A stretch of DNA of 6,483 nucleotides from Myxococcales bacterium (GTDB lineage: Bacteria; Myxococcota_A; Polyangia; Polyangiales; Polyangiaceae), in the NCBI GenBank assembly GCA_013298325.1, contig JAAFHJ010000291.1:1-6483 (forward strand), in the 5' to 3' direction. The notes beneath the pieces are model-generated. The model ran no database searches. It saw only the letters and a program-made list of their open reading frames with translations, and had not been told where the DNA came from. This document shows positions 1-6,323 of this stretch, piece by piece. Position numbers and translations under genes: made by a program. Numbering within the stretch: the stretch's first letter is position 1; every line of letters begins with the position of its first letter.

Positions 1-1535
1 CCGGTCGCCTTCCCGGCGTCCGGCGGCCCCGCAGCGACGACGCTTGGGACCGGCGTCGGCGCTGCACCACTTGCCGTCGCGGGGGTGGTGCCGGTGGCCG
101 GTACGACCGTCGCCGGAAGCGTCGGAGCCGAAGCCGGCGCGCTCGCCGAGCCGGTTCCGGCGGTCGTCGTGGGGTCTTTCGGGGGCGTGAGGCGGACCGC
201 CACGAACACCGCCACCGCCGACATGATCAGGACGACGGCGAGGAGCGTGAAGATGATCGCCCGCGGAAAGGGCGCATTTGGCGGTGGCGCGGCGACCGCC
301 GGCTGGATCCCGCTCGGAACGAAGGAGACGCCGCTCCCGGTCCCCGGGGCGAAACCGACGCCGCTGCCGGTCATCCCGAGCGCAGGAACCGCTTGGAAAG
401 AATGGCTTCCGCTCCCGAGGGAGCGCCCGCTCGCCGCATGGCCGCCGCTGACGTGGAGGAGCGCTGCGTTCGAACCGCTCGTGGCGAGCGCCGCCGCCTG
501 GGCGAGCTCTTCCGCGCTGTACGACGTGGAACTCTCGATTTCGGCGACGATATCGGCGCGCTGCTTGAGGATCGTCTGCGCGTTTCGCTCTACGAAATCG
601 CCGACTTCCGAAATACTCGCCAGCCGCACCGCCTGCTCCAAGGCGCGCGCCATCTCGCGGGCGGTCGTGAACCGGTCGTCGGGATCGGTGGCGAGGGCCC
701 GGAGGACGACGGCGTCGAGGGCGGCGAGGTGTTCCTGGCCGGTCAGGAGGGCGGCATCACGCTTGGCGGGGTCGGTCAGGTAGCGGCTCGGCGCCTCGAT
801 GTTCCCCGAGAGGACCTTCGCGATGACCGCCCCTTCGTTGTCGGCCTGGAAGAGCCGGAAACCGCAGAGCATTTCCCAGAGGCAGATGCCGGCGGCAAAG
901 ACGTCGCTCTGGCGGGTGACGTCGCTGCCGCGGAGCTGCTCCGGCGGCATGTAGGCGAGCTTCCCCTTGATTTGGCCGTCGCGGGTCGTCTGAATGCGGC
1001 CGGCCGCCTTGGCGACGCCGAAGTCGATGACGCGAGTCACCCCGTCGGTGCCGACGTGGATGTTGTGGGGGGAGACGTCTCGGTGAACAAGATCGAGCGG
1101 TTGGCCGCGTTCGTCCTTGGCTTCGTGGGCGGCGTGGAGCCCTTGGAGGGCGCCGACCATGATCGTGGCGACGAGCGGCACCGGGATCCGCTCTCCGCGA
1201 TCTTTCGTCGTCTTGAGCAGGCGCGCCAGCGACTCGCCGGCCGCGTATTCCATGACGAGGAACAGCTCCCCCTGGTCGGCGATGATGTCGAGGGTCGGGA
1301 CGACGTTCGGGTGGCGGATGCGGGCCACCAGACGCGCTTCGTCGAGGAACATGCTCGCGAAATCGGGGTCGGCGGCGAACTGGGCGTGGAGCCGCTTGAT
1401 CGCCACCGTGCGCGAGAAGCCGACGGGGCCGAGAAGGCGCCCGAAATGGACCGTCGCCATGCCGCCAGACGCGATCGCGCCATAGAGAGCATAGCGCCCG
1501 ACGAGGCGGGGGCGCACATTCGCCGCTTGGGTCAC
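1..1535 (-). CDS. Membrane-anchored Hanks-type Ser/Thr protein kinase, 3' end beyond window
   Basis: Predicted Ser/Thr kinase that phosphorylates proteins in the cytoplasm and is anchored by one membrane helix. The 511 codons visible from a GTG at 1535 contain, in order: a degenerate Gly-rich loop IASGGMATVH (residues 21-30), the ATP-binding Lys47 in VAIK, alpha-C Glu66, the catalytic loop HRDVSPHN (151-158, Asp153), DFG (171-173) and a PPE (197-199) where APE is usual. The kinase domain ends near residue 305. A low-complexity Ala/Ser/Gly linker follows, then a hydrophobic helix at about 426-447, then an Ala/Pro/Thr-rich tail, probably extracytoplasmic, that leaves the window without a stop. 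GTG is chosen because an in-frame TAG lies 12 codons upstream and no ATG precedes the Gly loop; a GTG six codons later is possible. It lies 83 bases downstream of a paralogous kinase gene, and I saw no terminator between them. The target is unknown. Confidence 0.93.
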   Translation of the reverse strand, partial: MTQAANVRPRLVGRYALYGAIASGGMATVHFGRLLGPVGFSRTVAIKRLHAQFAADPDFASMFLDEARLVARIRHPNVVPTLDIIADQGELFLVMEYAAGESLARLLKTTKDRGERIPVPLVATIMVGALQGLHAAHEAKDERGQPLDLVHRDVSPHNIHVGTDGVTRVIDFGVAKAAGRIQTTRDGQIKGKLAYMPPEQLRGSDVTRQSDVFAAGICLWEMLCGFRLFQADNEGAVIAKVLSGNIEAPSRYLTDPAKRDAALLTGQEHLAALDAVVLRALATDPDDRFTTAREMARALEQAVRLASISEVGDFVERNAQTILKQRADIVAEIESSTSYSAEELAQAAALATSGSNAALLHVSGGHAASGRSLGSGSHSFQAVPALGMTGSGVGFAPGTGSGVSFVPSGIQPAVAAPPPNAPFPRAIIFTLLAVVLIMSAVAVFVAVRLTPPKDPTTTAGTGSASAPASAPTLPATVVPATGTTPATASGAAPTPVPSVVAAGPPDAGKAT

Positions 1536-1618
1536 GACTGGAGTCTCATGGGGCCGACGGCGCGGAGCCTATCCGAAGTCGTGGAAGCCGTCCCGAAATC
1601 CGCGCACCGGCTCACCGA

Positions 1619-3292
1619 TCATCCGTGGGCGCGGAGCTTCCAGACGATGAACCCGACGAGGCCGGCGATCACCAAGAGCAACACGAGTACGACGGCGAGC
1701 AGCGCCCATTTGACGAGGGGACTTCCGCCGGTGGCGGCGGGCGCTTGCGGGTGCGACGCCGGCGGTTGGGCGTGGGACGCGGGGCCGGGTCCGTAGGGGG
1801 TGAGCTGGCCATGGCTCTGCGAAAAACCGGCGGGGGGCGGCCCGTAGCCGGAGGGATTCCCCGTGAATACCGACTCTTGCATCGGCGCGCTCGGGGGCCA
1901 TTGGGGCGACGAACGGTTCGGCGACGGCTCAAAGGAGCGCGGCGGCATCGTGTTCGGTCCGTTGTTCCCCGAATCGCCCCAGGGGCGTTGGGGTTGCTGC
2001 GGCGCCCAACCGTTCGGCGACGACGGACGATCCATCGGCGGCGGGTCGAAGCCGATGTTCGGGAGGCCCCCCGCGCGCGGGATCGGGTGCCCGGTCGGGC
2101 CGGTGGGGGGCGGGTCGAGGATCGTCGGGTGGTCGGAGTCGAAGGCGCGGGCCGCCTCCGCGGGGCTCATCGGGGCACGCCCGTGGGCGACGGTGTCGGG
2201 CGGGTTGTCGAAGTGGACGTCGGTCCCCGACAGGCGGGGGCGCGGCCGCGCGGCGACGCCGCTCGTGGTGATCGCGAGCGTCTTCCGCTCGAGGGCGCTG
2301 ATGCGCTCGGCGCGATCGCGAATGACATCGCCGGCGTGGCGGGTCACGATGTCGCCGACCTGCTGCTGGCTGGCGATCGGGGCGCTCCCCTCCAGGGCGA
2401 GGGCGAAGTCGCGGGCGGTCGCGAAGCGCCCTTCCGGCGTGGCGGCGAGGGCGCGCATCACGACGGCGTCGATCCGTTGGAGGATCGGCAGGCTCATCAT
2501 CTGGTGGGTGCCGCTCTGGGCATTGGCGATGAGGACCTGGCTCGGCGGGACGACCTCGGCGGCGAGCACCTTCTGGATCGTCTCGCGTTCGGTTTTTCCT
2601 GCAAAAAGGCGGCGCCCGGTGAGCGCCTCCCAAAGCACGATGCCAGCCGCGTAGACGTCGACGAGGTGGGTCATCCCGCTGCCACGGAGCTGCTCCGGGG
2701 CCATGTAGGAGAGCTTCCCCTTCAGCTGCCCCTCGCGGGTCGTGTGGAGGCGCCCTTCGGCTTTGGCGATGCCGAAATCGAGGAGCCGGGAGACGCCGTC
2801 GGTGCCGACGAGGACGTTCTGGGGGGAGACGTCGCGGTGGATCAGGCCGAGGCGGCGGCCGTCTTCGTTCGTCGCTTCGTGGGCGGCGTGGAGGCCGTGG
2901 AGGGCGCCCACGATGATCGAAATCACGACCGGGATCGGCAGCGGCATGCCGGACTGCATCGCCGATTTGGTGAGCGTCGAAAGGGAGACGCCGGGCACGT
3001 ACTCCATCACCAGGAGGAGCTCGCCGTTCTCGCTGATGACGTCGAGGGTCGGGACGACGTTCGGGTGACGAATGCGGGCGGCGAGGCGCGCTTCATCGAG
3101 GAACATCTCGGTGAATTCGTCCTCTTCCGCGACGTGCGGGAGGAGGCGCTTGATCGCCACCGTGCGTGCGAATCCGACGTCACTGAGCAGGCGCCCGATG
3201 TGCACCGTCGCCATGCCGCCAGCCGCGATCGGCGCATCGAGCGCGTACCGCCCGATGATCAACAGATCGTCGTCGCTGACGTCACTATGCAT
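1619..3292 (-). CDS. Membrane-anchored Hanks-type Ser/Thr protein kinase, complete
   Basis: Complete 557-residue Ser/Thr kinase. Its domain (about residues 16-302) has the loop IAAGGMATVH (22-31), Lys48 in VAIK, Glu67, HRDVSPQN (152-159, Asp154), DFG (172-174), APE (198-200) and the terminal Arg289 of the GRF motif. A long Pro/Gly/Ser-rich linker (about 350-525) leads to one strongly hydrophobic helix (529-551) and only six more residues, so it is a tail-anchored kinase with no outside sensor domain. The start is ATG at 3292. An open frame continues upstream to 3430 but would overlap the divergent lipoprotein gene, and it adds Arg-rich sequence unlike a kinase N-terminus. A good sigma70-like promoter ends ten bases before this ATG, and there is no Shine-Dalgarno. 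It is a diverged paralogue of the downstream kinase. Kinase identity is secure; the signal and substrates are unknown. Confidence 0.95.
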   Translation of the reverse strand: MHSDVSDDDLLIIGRYALDAPIAAGGMATVHIGRLLSDVGFARTVAIKRLLPHVAEEDEFTEMFLDEARLAARIRHPNVVPTLDVISENGELLLVMEYVPGVSLSTLTKSAMQSGMPLPIPVVISIIVGALHGLHAAHEATNEDGRRLGLIHRDVSPQNVLVGTDGVSRLLDFGIAKAEGRLHTTREGQLKGKLSYMAPEQLRGSGMTHLVDVYAAGIVLWEALTGRRLFAGKTERETIQKVLAAEVVPPSQVLIANAQSGTHQMMSLPILQRIDAVVMRALAATPEGRFATARDFALALEGSAPIASQQQVGDIVTRHAGDVIRDRAERISALERKTLAITTSGVAARPRPRLSGTDVHFDNPPDTVAHGRAPMSPAEAARAFDSDHPTILDPPPTGPTGHPIPRAGGLPNIGFDPPPMDRPSSPNGWAPQQPQRPWGDSGNNGPNTMPPRSFEPSPNRSSPQWPPSAPMQESVFTGNPSGYGPPPAGFSQSHGQLTPYGPGPASHAQPPASHPQAPAATGGSPLVKWALLAVVLVLLLVIAGLVGFIVWKLRAHG

Positions 3293-3302
3293 CGCGCGGC
3301 AC

Positions 3303-3331
3303 AGTACACCGAGCGCACGGTGACGTTTCAA
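3303..3331 (-). promoter_or_regulatory. Predicted sigma70-type promoter of the complete kinase gene
   Basis: Read on the minus strand, TTGAAA (3331-3326, five of six matches to the -35 consensus) is followed after exactly 17 bases by TGTACT (3308-3303, four of six matches to the -10). Transcription should start about 7 bases after the -10, which leaves a leader of only a few bases before the ATG at 3292. This fits the absence of a ribosome binding site and supports the chosen start. It is a prediction from consensus spacing only. Confidence 0.55.
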
Positions 3332-3354
3332 AAAACGGGACCTGCGGTCTTCGG

Positions 3355-3360
3355 TAGACT
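3355..3360 (+). promoter_or_regulatory. Possible -10 element of the small lipoprotein gene
   Basis: TAGACT sits six bases before the ATG at 3367, within GGTAGACTTGCGCG. No convincing -35 is seen at 16-18 bases upstream, and there is no Shine-Dalgarno. If it is a -10 box, the transcript would begin at or next to the start codon. A very similar string (GGTTAGCTTGCGCG) precedes the TPR gene, which is the main reason for listing it. Confidence 0.4.
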
Positions 3361-3366
3361 TGCGCG

Positions 3367-3942
3367 ATGCCCCACCCCGCGCTCGCCTGTCGCCTTGTTC
3401 TCGCGCTTCTCCCCGCAGCCCTTCTCGCATGCGGCGGTGGACCGCCGGCGGCCGCCTTCGTCGCCGGGCCCCAGCCGACCGTCTTCCCGCTCGGCGGGAC
3501 CACCGATTCTGCGAACGCGACCAACGCGCCGGGCCCCTTTGAGGCGACGCTCCCGGTGAACATGGAGCCGGGGACGACCTACGGACCGAACTTCGCCGCC
3601 TACATTCAGCGCGTCGGCGGAAAGCCGACCGGCCTCGCCGTGACCTTTGCGCGCGTCCCCGCGGCGCTCGTCCCGACCGAGGAGGCGTCCTCGAGCAAGT
3701 GCCTGACGGCGCCGTTTTCCAAGACGGAACTCGTCAAGGGAGCGCGCCGGATCCTCTGCAAAGCGGCCGACGAAAAGTCGATCGCCGTCCTCCGTTACGT
3801 CCCGATCGTGCCGGTACCGGCCGAAGCGGCCCCCACCGAATTTATCGAATGCAGCGCGAGCCACGTGGCCGGCGCCCCCTTTGATACGGCCCGTGTGGAG
3901 GCGGCCCTCGACGGGATCTGCGCCTCCGTCCGGAGCCACTGA
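3367..3942 (+). CDS. Small predicted lipoprotein of unknown function
   Basis: A 191-residue protein I do not recognise. It starts with a short positive region, a hydrophobic stretch (10-20) and a lipobox LLAC with the lipidated Cys at 22, so it should be exported by Sec, cleaved by signal peptidase II and held in the inner or outer membrane facing the periplasm. The residue after Cys22 is Gly, not the Asp associated with inner-membrane retention. A flexible Gly/Pro/Ala-rich region (23-60) precedes a compact part holding four further cysteines (112, 131, 162, 185), an even number that could form two disulfides in the oxidising periplasm. No enzyme motif is visible. It is divergent from the kinase genes and monocistronic, with a stem-loop terminator right after it. 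The lipoprotein call is firm; the function is open. Confidence 0.85.
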   Translation: MPHPALACRLVLALLPAALLACGGGPPAAAFVAGPQPTVFPLGGTTDSANATNAPGPFEATLPVNMEPGTTYGPNFAAYIQRVGGKPTGLAVTFARVPAALVPTEEASSSKCLTAPFSKTELVKGARRILCKAADEKSIAVLRYVPIVPVPAEAAPTEFIECSASHVAGAPFDTARVEAALDGICASVRSH

Positions 3943-3950
3943 CAAACCGG

Positions 3951-3982
3951 AAAACGCCCCGAAGAACTCTCCGGGGCGTTTT
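3951..3982. terminator. Bidirectional rho-independent terminator
   Basis: A perfect 11-base inverted repeat: AAAACGCCCCG at 3951-3961 and CGGGGCGTTTT at 3972-3982, with a 10-base loop. The GC-rich stem is flanked by A4 on one side and T4 on the other, so each strand reads as stem plus U-run. It begins 8 bases after the lipoprotein stop and lies 26 bases beyond the stop of the convergent TPR gene, so it can serve both. The U-run is short (four), as is common in GC-rich genomes. Confidence 0.85.
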
Positions 3983-4008
3983 CGTGGGTGCCGAGAACGG
4001 CGGAACGA

Positions 4009-5130
4009 TCAGGAGATCGTCGAGAGCTGCTGCTGCTGCTGGGAGAGCATCTGGGCGATCGCGCGGCTCCGCTCGATGGCGAACTGCTTGATTTCCTTGT
4101 TCGACGACGTCGCCAGTTTGTTGAGGAACTGGGTGACCTTCGGGATGTCGCGCTGCTGGAAGAGCGCCTCGAAGTAGTTGTTCGCGAGGCGGACGTCGCG
4201 GAGGAGGACCGCCTCCTGGGGGCCGAGGAGCTTGATGAGCTCGTCGAGCTGGTTCGCCTGGCCGTAGAGGGCCGAGAGGCAGAGGAGGCCGAGCGGATCC
4301 TGGGGGGAGCGCTCAACGGCCTTCTTGGCGTAGCCGATCGCCTGGTCGCGGGTCGCCTCTTCGCCGGCGTAGAAGCCCTGGAGGGCGATGTACGGGGCGG
4401 CCGTCTTCAGGTTGACGGCGACGTTGGCGAGGTTTTCGATCTCGGTGACCGCCTGCCCTTCGCTGCCATCGCGCTTGATGACCTCGTAGAGGTAGGCCCA
4501 AGCGTCGACGGCGTTCGGGGCGATCTGGATGGCGCGCTCGATGTGCTCCCGCTCCGCCTTGCCGTCTTCTTTGCCGGCGGCGCACTTCGCGAGGTGGAGG
4601 GCCGGGTAGGGGTTGTCCTTGAGGAGGTTCTGGGCGCCTTTGAGGGTCGCTTCCGCCTTCTCCCACTTCTTGAGATTGAGCTGGGTGACGCCGAGGCCGA
4701 GCCAGTCTTCGCCGCCGCCGCCCTTCGCGACGATCTTCCCGAGGACCGCTTCCGCGCGGTCGAAGCGCTGCTCTTCGATGAGCTTCTGGGCGAGGACGCG
4801 GCCGGCGTCGAGGTTGTCCGAGTTCGTCTTCCAGTTCTCTTCGAGGCCGTTCAGGAGGTCGTCGACGCCGATCGTGATCGGGTTCCCTTCCTGGTCCTGC
4901 ACCTGGACGGGGCGGCCGTTAAAGCCGAGCATTTTCCAGAGGTCTTCCGTCTTGAGGGCGACGGGGCCGTCGACGATCTGCTGCTCGATCGGCTGGCCAT
5001 TCGGCTGGAGGGGGATGACGACGAGCGCGTTGCTCGGCACGCCGCCCTGGAAGGCGCTGATCGGGGCGACGATGGCGGCGCCGCCTTGGAGGGTGATGCC
5101 GGCGGAATTGGAAGGGGCGTTCTGGCTCAT
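4009..5130 (-). CDS. Cytoplasmic tetratricopeptide-repeat (TPR) protein
   Basis: A 373-residue protein with no signal peptide or membrane helix, probably a cytoplasmic scaffold. Residues 1-100 form a separate N-terminal part rich in Gly and beta-type hydrophobic sequence, with two similar turns (QPNGQPI at 42-48 and DQEGNPI at 79-85); I do not recognise it. From about 107 onward there are helical TPR-like repeats, for example 107-136 (with FDRAEAVL), 141-174 (with WEKAEATL), 175-205 (ending ERAIQIAP), 206-245 and 246-279 (with KKAVERSPQDP). These bind other proteins, but the partners cannot be told. The tail ends in five glutamines (364-368). ATG at 5130 is preceded closely by a promoter-like element and has no Shine-Dalgarno. 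It is convergent with the lipoprotein gene and divergent from the peroxidase gene, so it is probably transcribed alone. Confidence 0.9.
   Translation of the reverse strand: MSQNAPSNSAGITLQGGAAIVAPISAFQGGVPSNALVVIPLQPNGQPIEQQIVDGPVALKTEDLWKMLGFNGRPVQVQDQEGNPITIGVDDLLNGLEENWKTNSDNLDAGRVLAQKLIEEQRFDRAEAVLGKIVAKGGGGEDWLGLGVTQLNLKKWEKAEATLKGAQNLLKDNPYPALHLAKCAAGKEDGKAEREHIERAIQIAPNAVDAWAYLYEVIKRDGSEGQAVTEIENLANVAVNLKTAAPYIALQGFYAGEEATRDQAIGYAKKAVERSPQDPLGLLCLSALYGQANQLDELIKLLGPQEAVLLRDVRLANNYFEALFQQRDIPKVTQFLNKLATSSNKEIKQFAIERSRAIAQMLSQQQQQLSTIS
4027..4041 (-). repeat. (CAG)5 triplet tract encoding five glutamines
   Basis: Five perfect CAG codons in a row on the minus strand encode Gln364-368 near the C-terminus of the TPR protein. 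The tract is short, but a pure triplet repeat could change length by slippage without breaking the frame. Confidence 0.7.
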
Positions 5131-5139
5131 GGCGCGCGC

Positions 5140-5168
5140 AAGCTAACCTGGGAGGTGGGGCGCGTCGA
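5140..5168 (-). promoter_or_regulatory. Possible promoter of the TPR-protein gene
   Basis: On the minus strand TCGACG (5168-5163, four of six to the -35) is followed after 17 bases by TAGCTT (5145-5140, three of six to the -10). The -10 ends nine bases before the ATG at 5130. The matches are weak taken singly. The case rests on the spacing, on the lack of a Shine-Dalgarno, and on the resemblance of GGTTAGCTTGCGCG to the string before the small lipoprotein gene. Confidence 0.35.
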
Positions 5169-5227
5169 GGGGCGTGCGTCGCTCCTTTTTTGTGACGGCG
5201 GGCGTCGATGGCGGCCACCCACCGATC

Positions 5228-6322
5228 ATGGCCCCAAAAAACCTCCCGCTCTCCGTCGCTGCGATTGTACTTGGGGCGGCCGCCTTCCTGGCCTGCGCCG
5301 ACGAAGAGGCCTCGCCGGGGCCGGAAGCGAGCGCCGAGTCGGTGCTGGCGACGGAGGCGGCGGGCGTCCCCGAACCGGCTGACAATCCGGCAAATCCGAG
5401 CAAAGTCGAGCTTGGGCGCCTCCTGTTTTGGGACCCGATCCTCGCCGGCGATCGCGACATCGCCTGCGGCTCCTGCCACGACCCGGCGCGCGGCTACAGC
5501 GACGGGCGGAAGGTCTCCATCGGCACCGGCGGCGCGGCGGTCCCCCGGAACGCGCTCACCGTCCTCGACGCCGCCTGGAACGGCTGGACGGCGCTCACCC
5601 CGGCCCCCGCCGCCGACGCAGCCCCGATGTTCTGGGACAACCGGGCCCAGTCCCTCGAGACGCAGGCGGCCGGCCCGATCCTCGCCGCCAATGAAATGCG
5701 TGGCAAAAACCACACGGAAGCGACGATCTTCCCGGAAGTCGTGGAGCGGCTCCGGGCGATCCCCGGCTACGTCGACCGCTTCGACGCTGCCTTCCCAAAC
5801 CGCCCCTCCGAGGAGGCCGGCGACCGCATCGCCAAGGAGACGATCGTCCGCGCGATCGCCGCCTTCGAGCGCACGCTGGTGAGCCGCCCCTCCTACGAGC
5901 GCTGGCTCGCCGGCGACGAGAGCGCCCTCAGCGCCGCTGCCCAGCGAGGCGTCGCCGATTTCCGCCGCTCCGGCTGCTCGGCCTGCCATTCGGGGCCGAT
6001 GCTCTCCGACTTTGCGCTCCATCGTTTTCAGCGGGGCGGCGAAGCGATCCGCACCCCGTCGCTGCGGAACGTCCTCCGGACCGCCCCCTACATGCATGAC
6101 GGCCGTGCGGCGACGATCGGCGACGTGCTCAACATCTACCGGCGCGTCGATCGCGACGCCGACCCCGCCTTCGAAGGGCTCCGCGTCCCCGGCGGCCGCG
6201 GCGGAGATGCCAGCGATCTCCAGGCCTTCCTCGCCGCCGCGAGCGACGGAACCTACGACGAGACCATCCCCACGGAAGTCCCGAGCGGGCTTCCGGTCGG
6301 GGGACGAATTCGGGCGGAGTGA
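5228..6322 (+). CDS. Di-haem cytochrome c peroxidase / MauG-family lipoprotein
   Basis: Predicted periplasmic di-haem c-type enzyme. Bacterial cytochrome c peroxidases reduce hydrogen peroxide to water with electrons from small cytochromes, while MauG relatives oxidise other substrates. From ATG 5228 the protein has 364 residues: a signal peptide with FLAC lipobox (Cys23), first haem motif CGSCH (80-84), the family signature FWDNRAQSLETQ around Trp136 (likely inter-haem Trp) followed by NEM (155-157), second haem motif CSACH (250-254), and TPSLRN then APYMHDGR (Met289) typical of the C-terminal haem domain. Tyr304 in VLNIYRR falls where peroxidases have a Met ligand. In-frame GTGs at 5174 and 5192 are open upstream, but ATG places the signal peptide at the N-terminus; Phe at -3 of the lipobox is unusual. 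No cytochrome-maturation or electron-donor gene is nearby. Family is secure; peroxidase versus other oxidation is not. Confidence 0.92.
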   Translation: MAPKNLPLSVAAIVLGAAAFLACADEEASPGPEASAESVLATEAAGVPEPADNPANPSKVELGRLLFWDPILAGDRDIACGSCHDPARGYSDGRKVSIGTGGAAVPRNALTVLDAAWNGWTALTPAPAADAAPMFWDNRAQSLETQAAGPILAANEMRGKNHTEATIFPEVVERLRAIPGYVDRFDAAFPNRPSEEAGDRIAKETIVRAIAAFERTLVSRPSYERWLAGDESALSAAAQRGVADFRRSGCSACHSGPMLSDFALHRFQRGGEAIRTPSLRNVLRTAPYMHDGRAATIGDVLNIYRRVDRDADPAFEGLRVPGGRGGDASDLQAFLAAASDGTYDETIPTEVPSGLPVGGRIRAE

Positions 6323-6323
6323 G

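Noticed and set aside
1547..1549. ATG on the minus strand just upstream of the partial kinase
   Set aside because: It is out of frame and meets TGA after five codons. The kinase frame begins at the GTG at 1535.
1536..1618. Possible separate promoter between the two kinase genes
   Set aside because: GATAGGCT resembles a -10 box, but no -35 is found at a suitable distance. Co-transcription from the upstream gene is at least as likely.
393..1796. Plus-strand open frame of 467 codons opposite the partial kinase
   Set aside because: It is antisense to a kinase with intact motifs. In a GC-rich genome, third-position bias keeps the opposite strand open. The translation is Arg/Gly/Asp-rich without any domain.
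3293..3430. 46-codon N-terminal extension of the complete kinase
   Set aside because: The extension is Arg-rich, overlaps the divergent lipoprotein gene, and would place the good TTGAAA/TGTACT promoter inside the coding region.
1625..3559. Plus-strand open frame of 644 codons opposite the complete kinase
   Set aside because: It is longer than the real gene but is its mirror. It also runs through the divergent promoter region and into the lipoprotein gene, and its translation resembles the antisense frame of the other kinase simply because the kinases are paralogues.
3328..3945. Minus-strand open frame of 205 codons opposite the small lipoprotein
   Set aside because: The plus-strand reading has a signal peptide, a lipobox and a following terminator. 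The minus-strand reading has only Arg/Gly-rich sequence.
5174..5227. Upstream GTG starts for the peroxidase
   Set aside because: They would place 12-18 extra residues before an otherwise normal lipoprotein signal peptide. The ATG at 5228 puts the signal at the N-terminus.
3988..5382. Plus-strand open frame of 464 codons opposite the TPR gene
   Set aside because: It is antisense to a clear TPR protein, has highly biased Leu/Glu/Asp/Arg composition, and overlaps the terminator area and the start of the peroxidase gene.
4919..6097. Minus-strand open frame of 392 codons opposite the peroxidase
   Set aside because: It is antisense to a gene with two haem motifs in the right order and overlaps the start of the TPR gene on the same strand in another frame.
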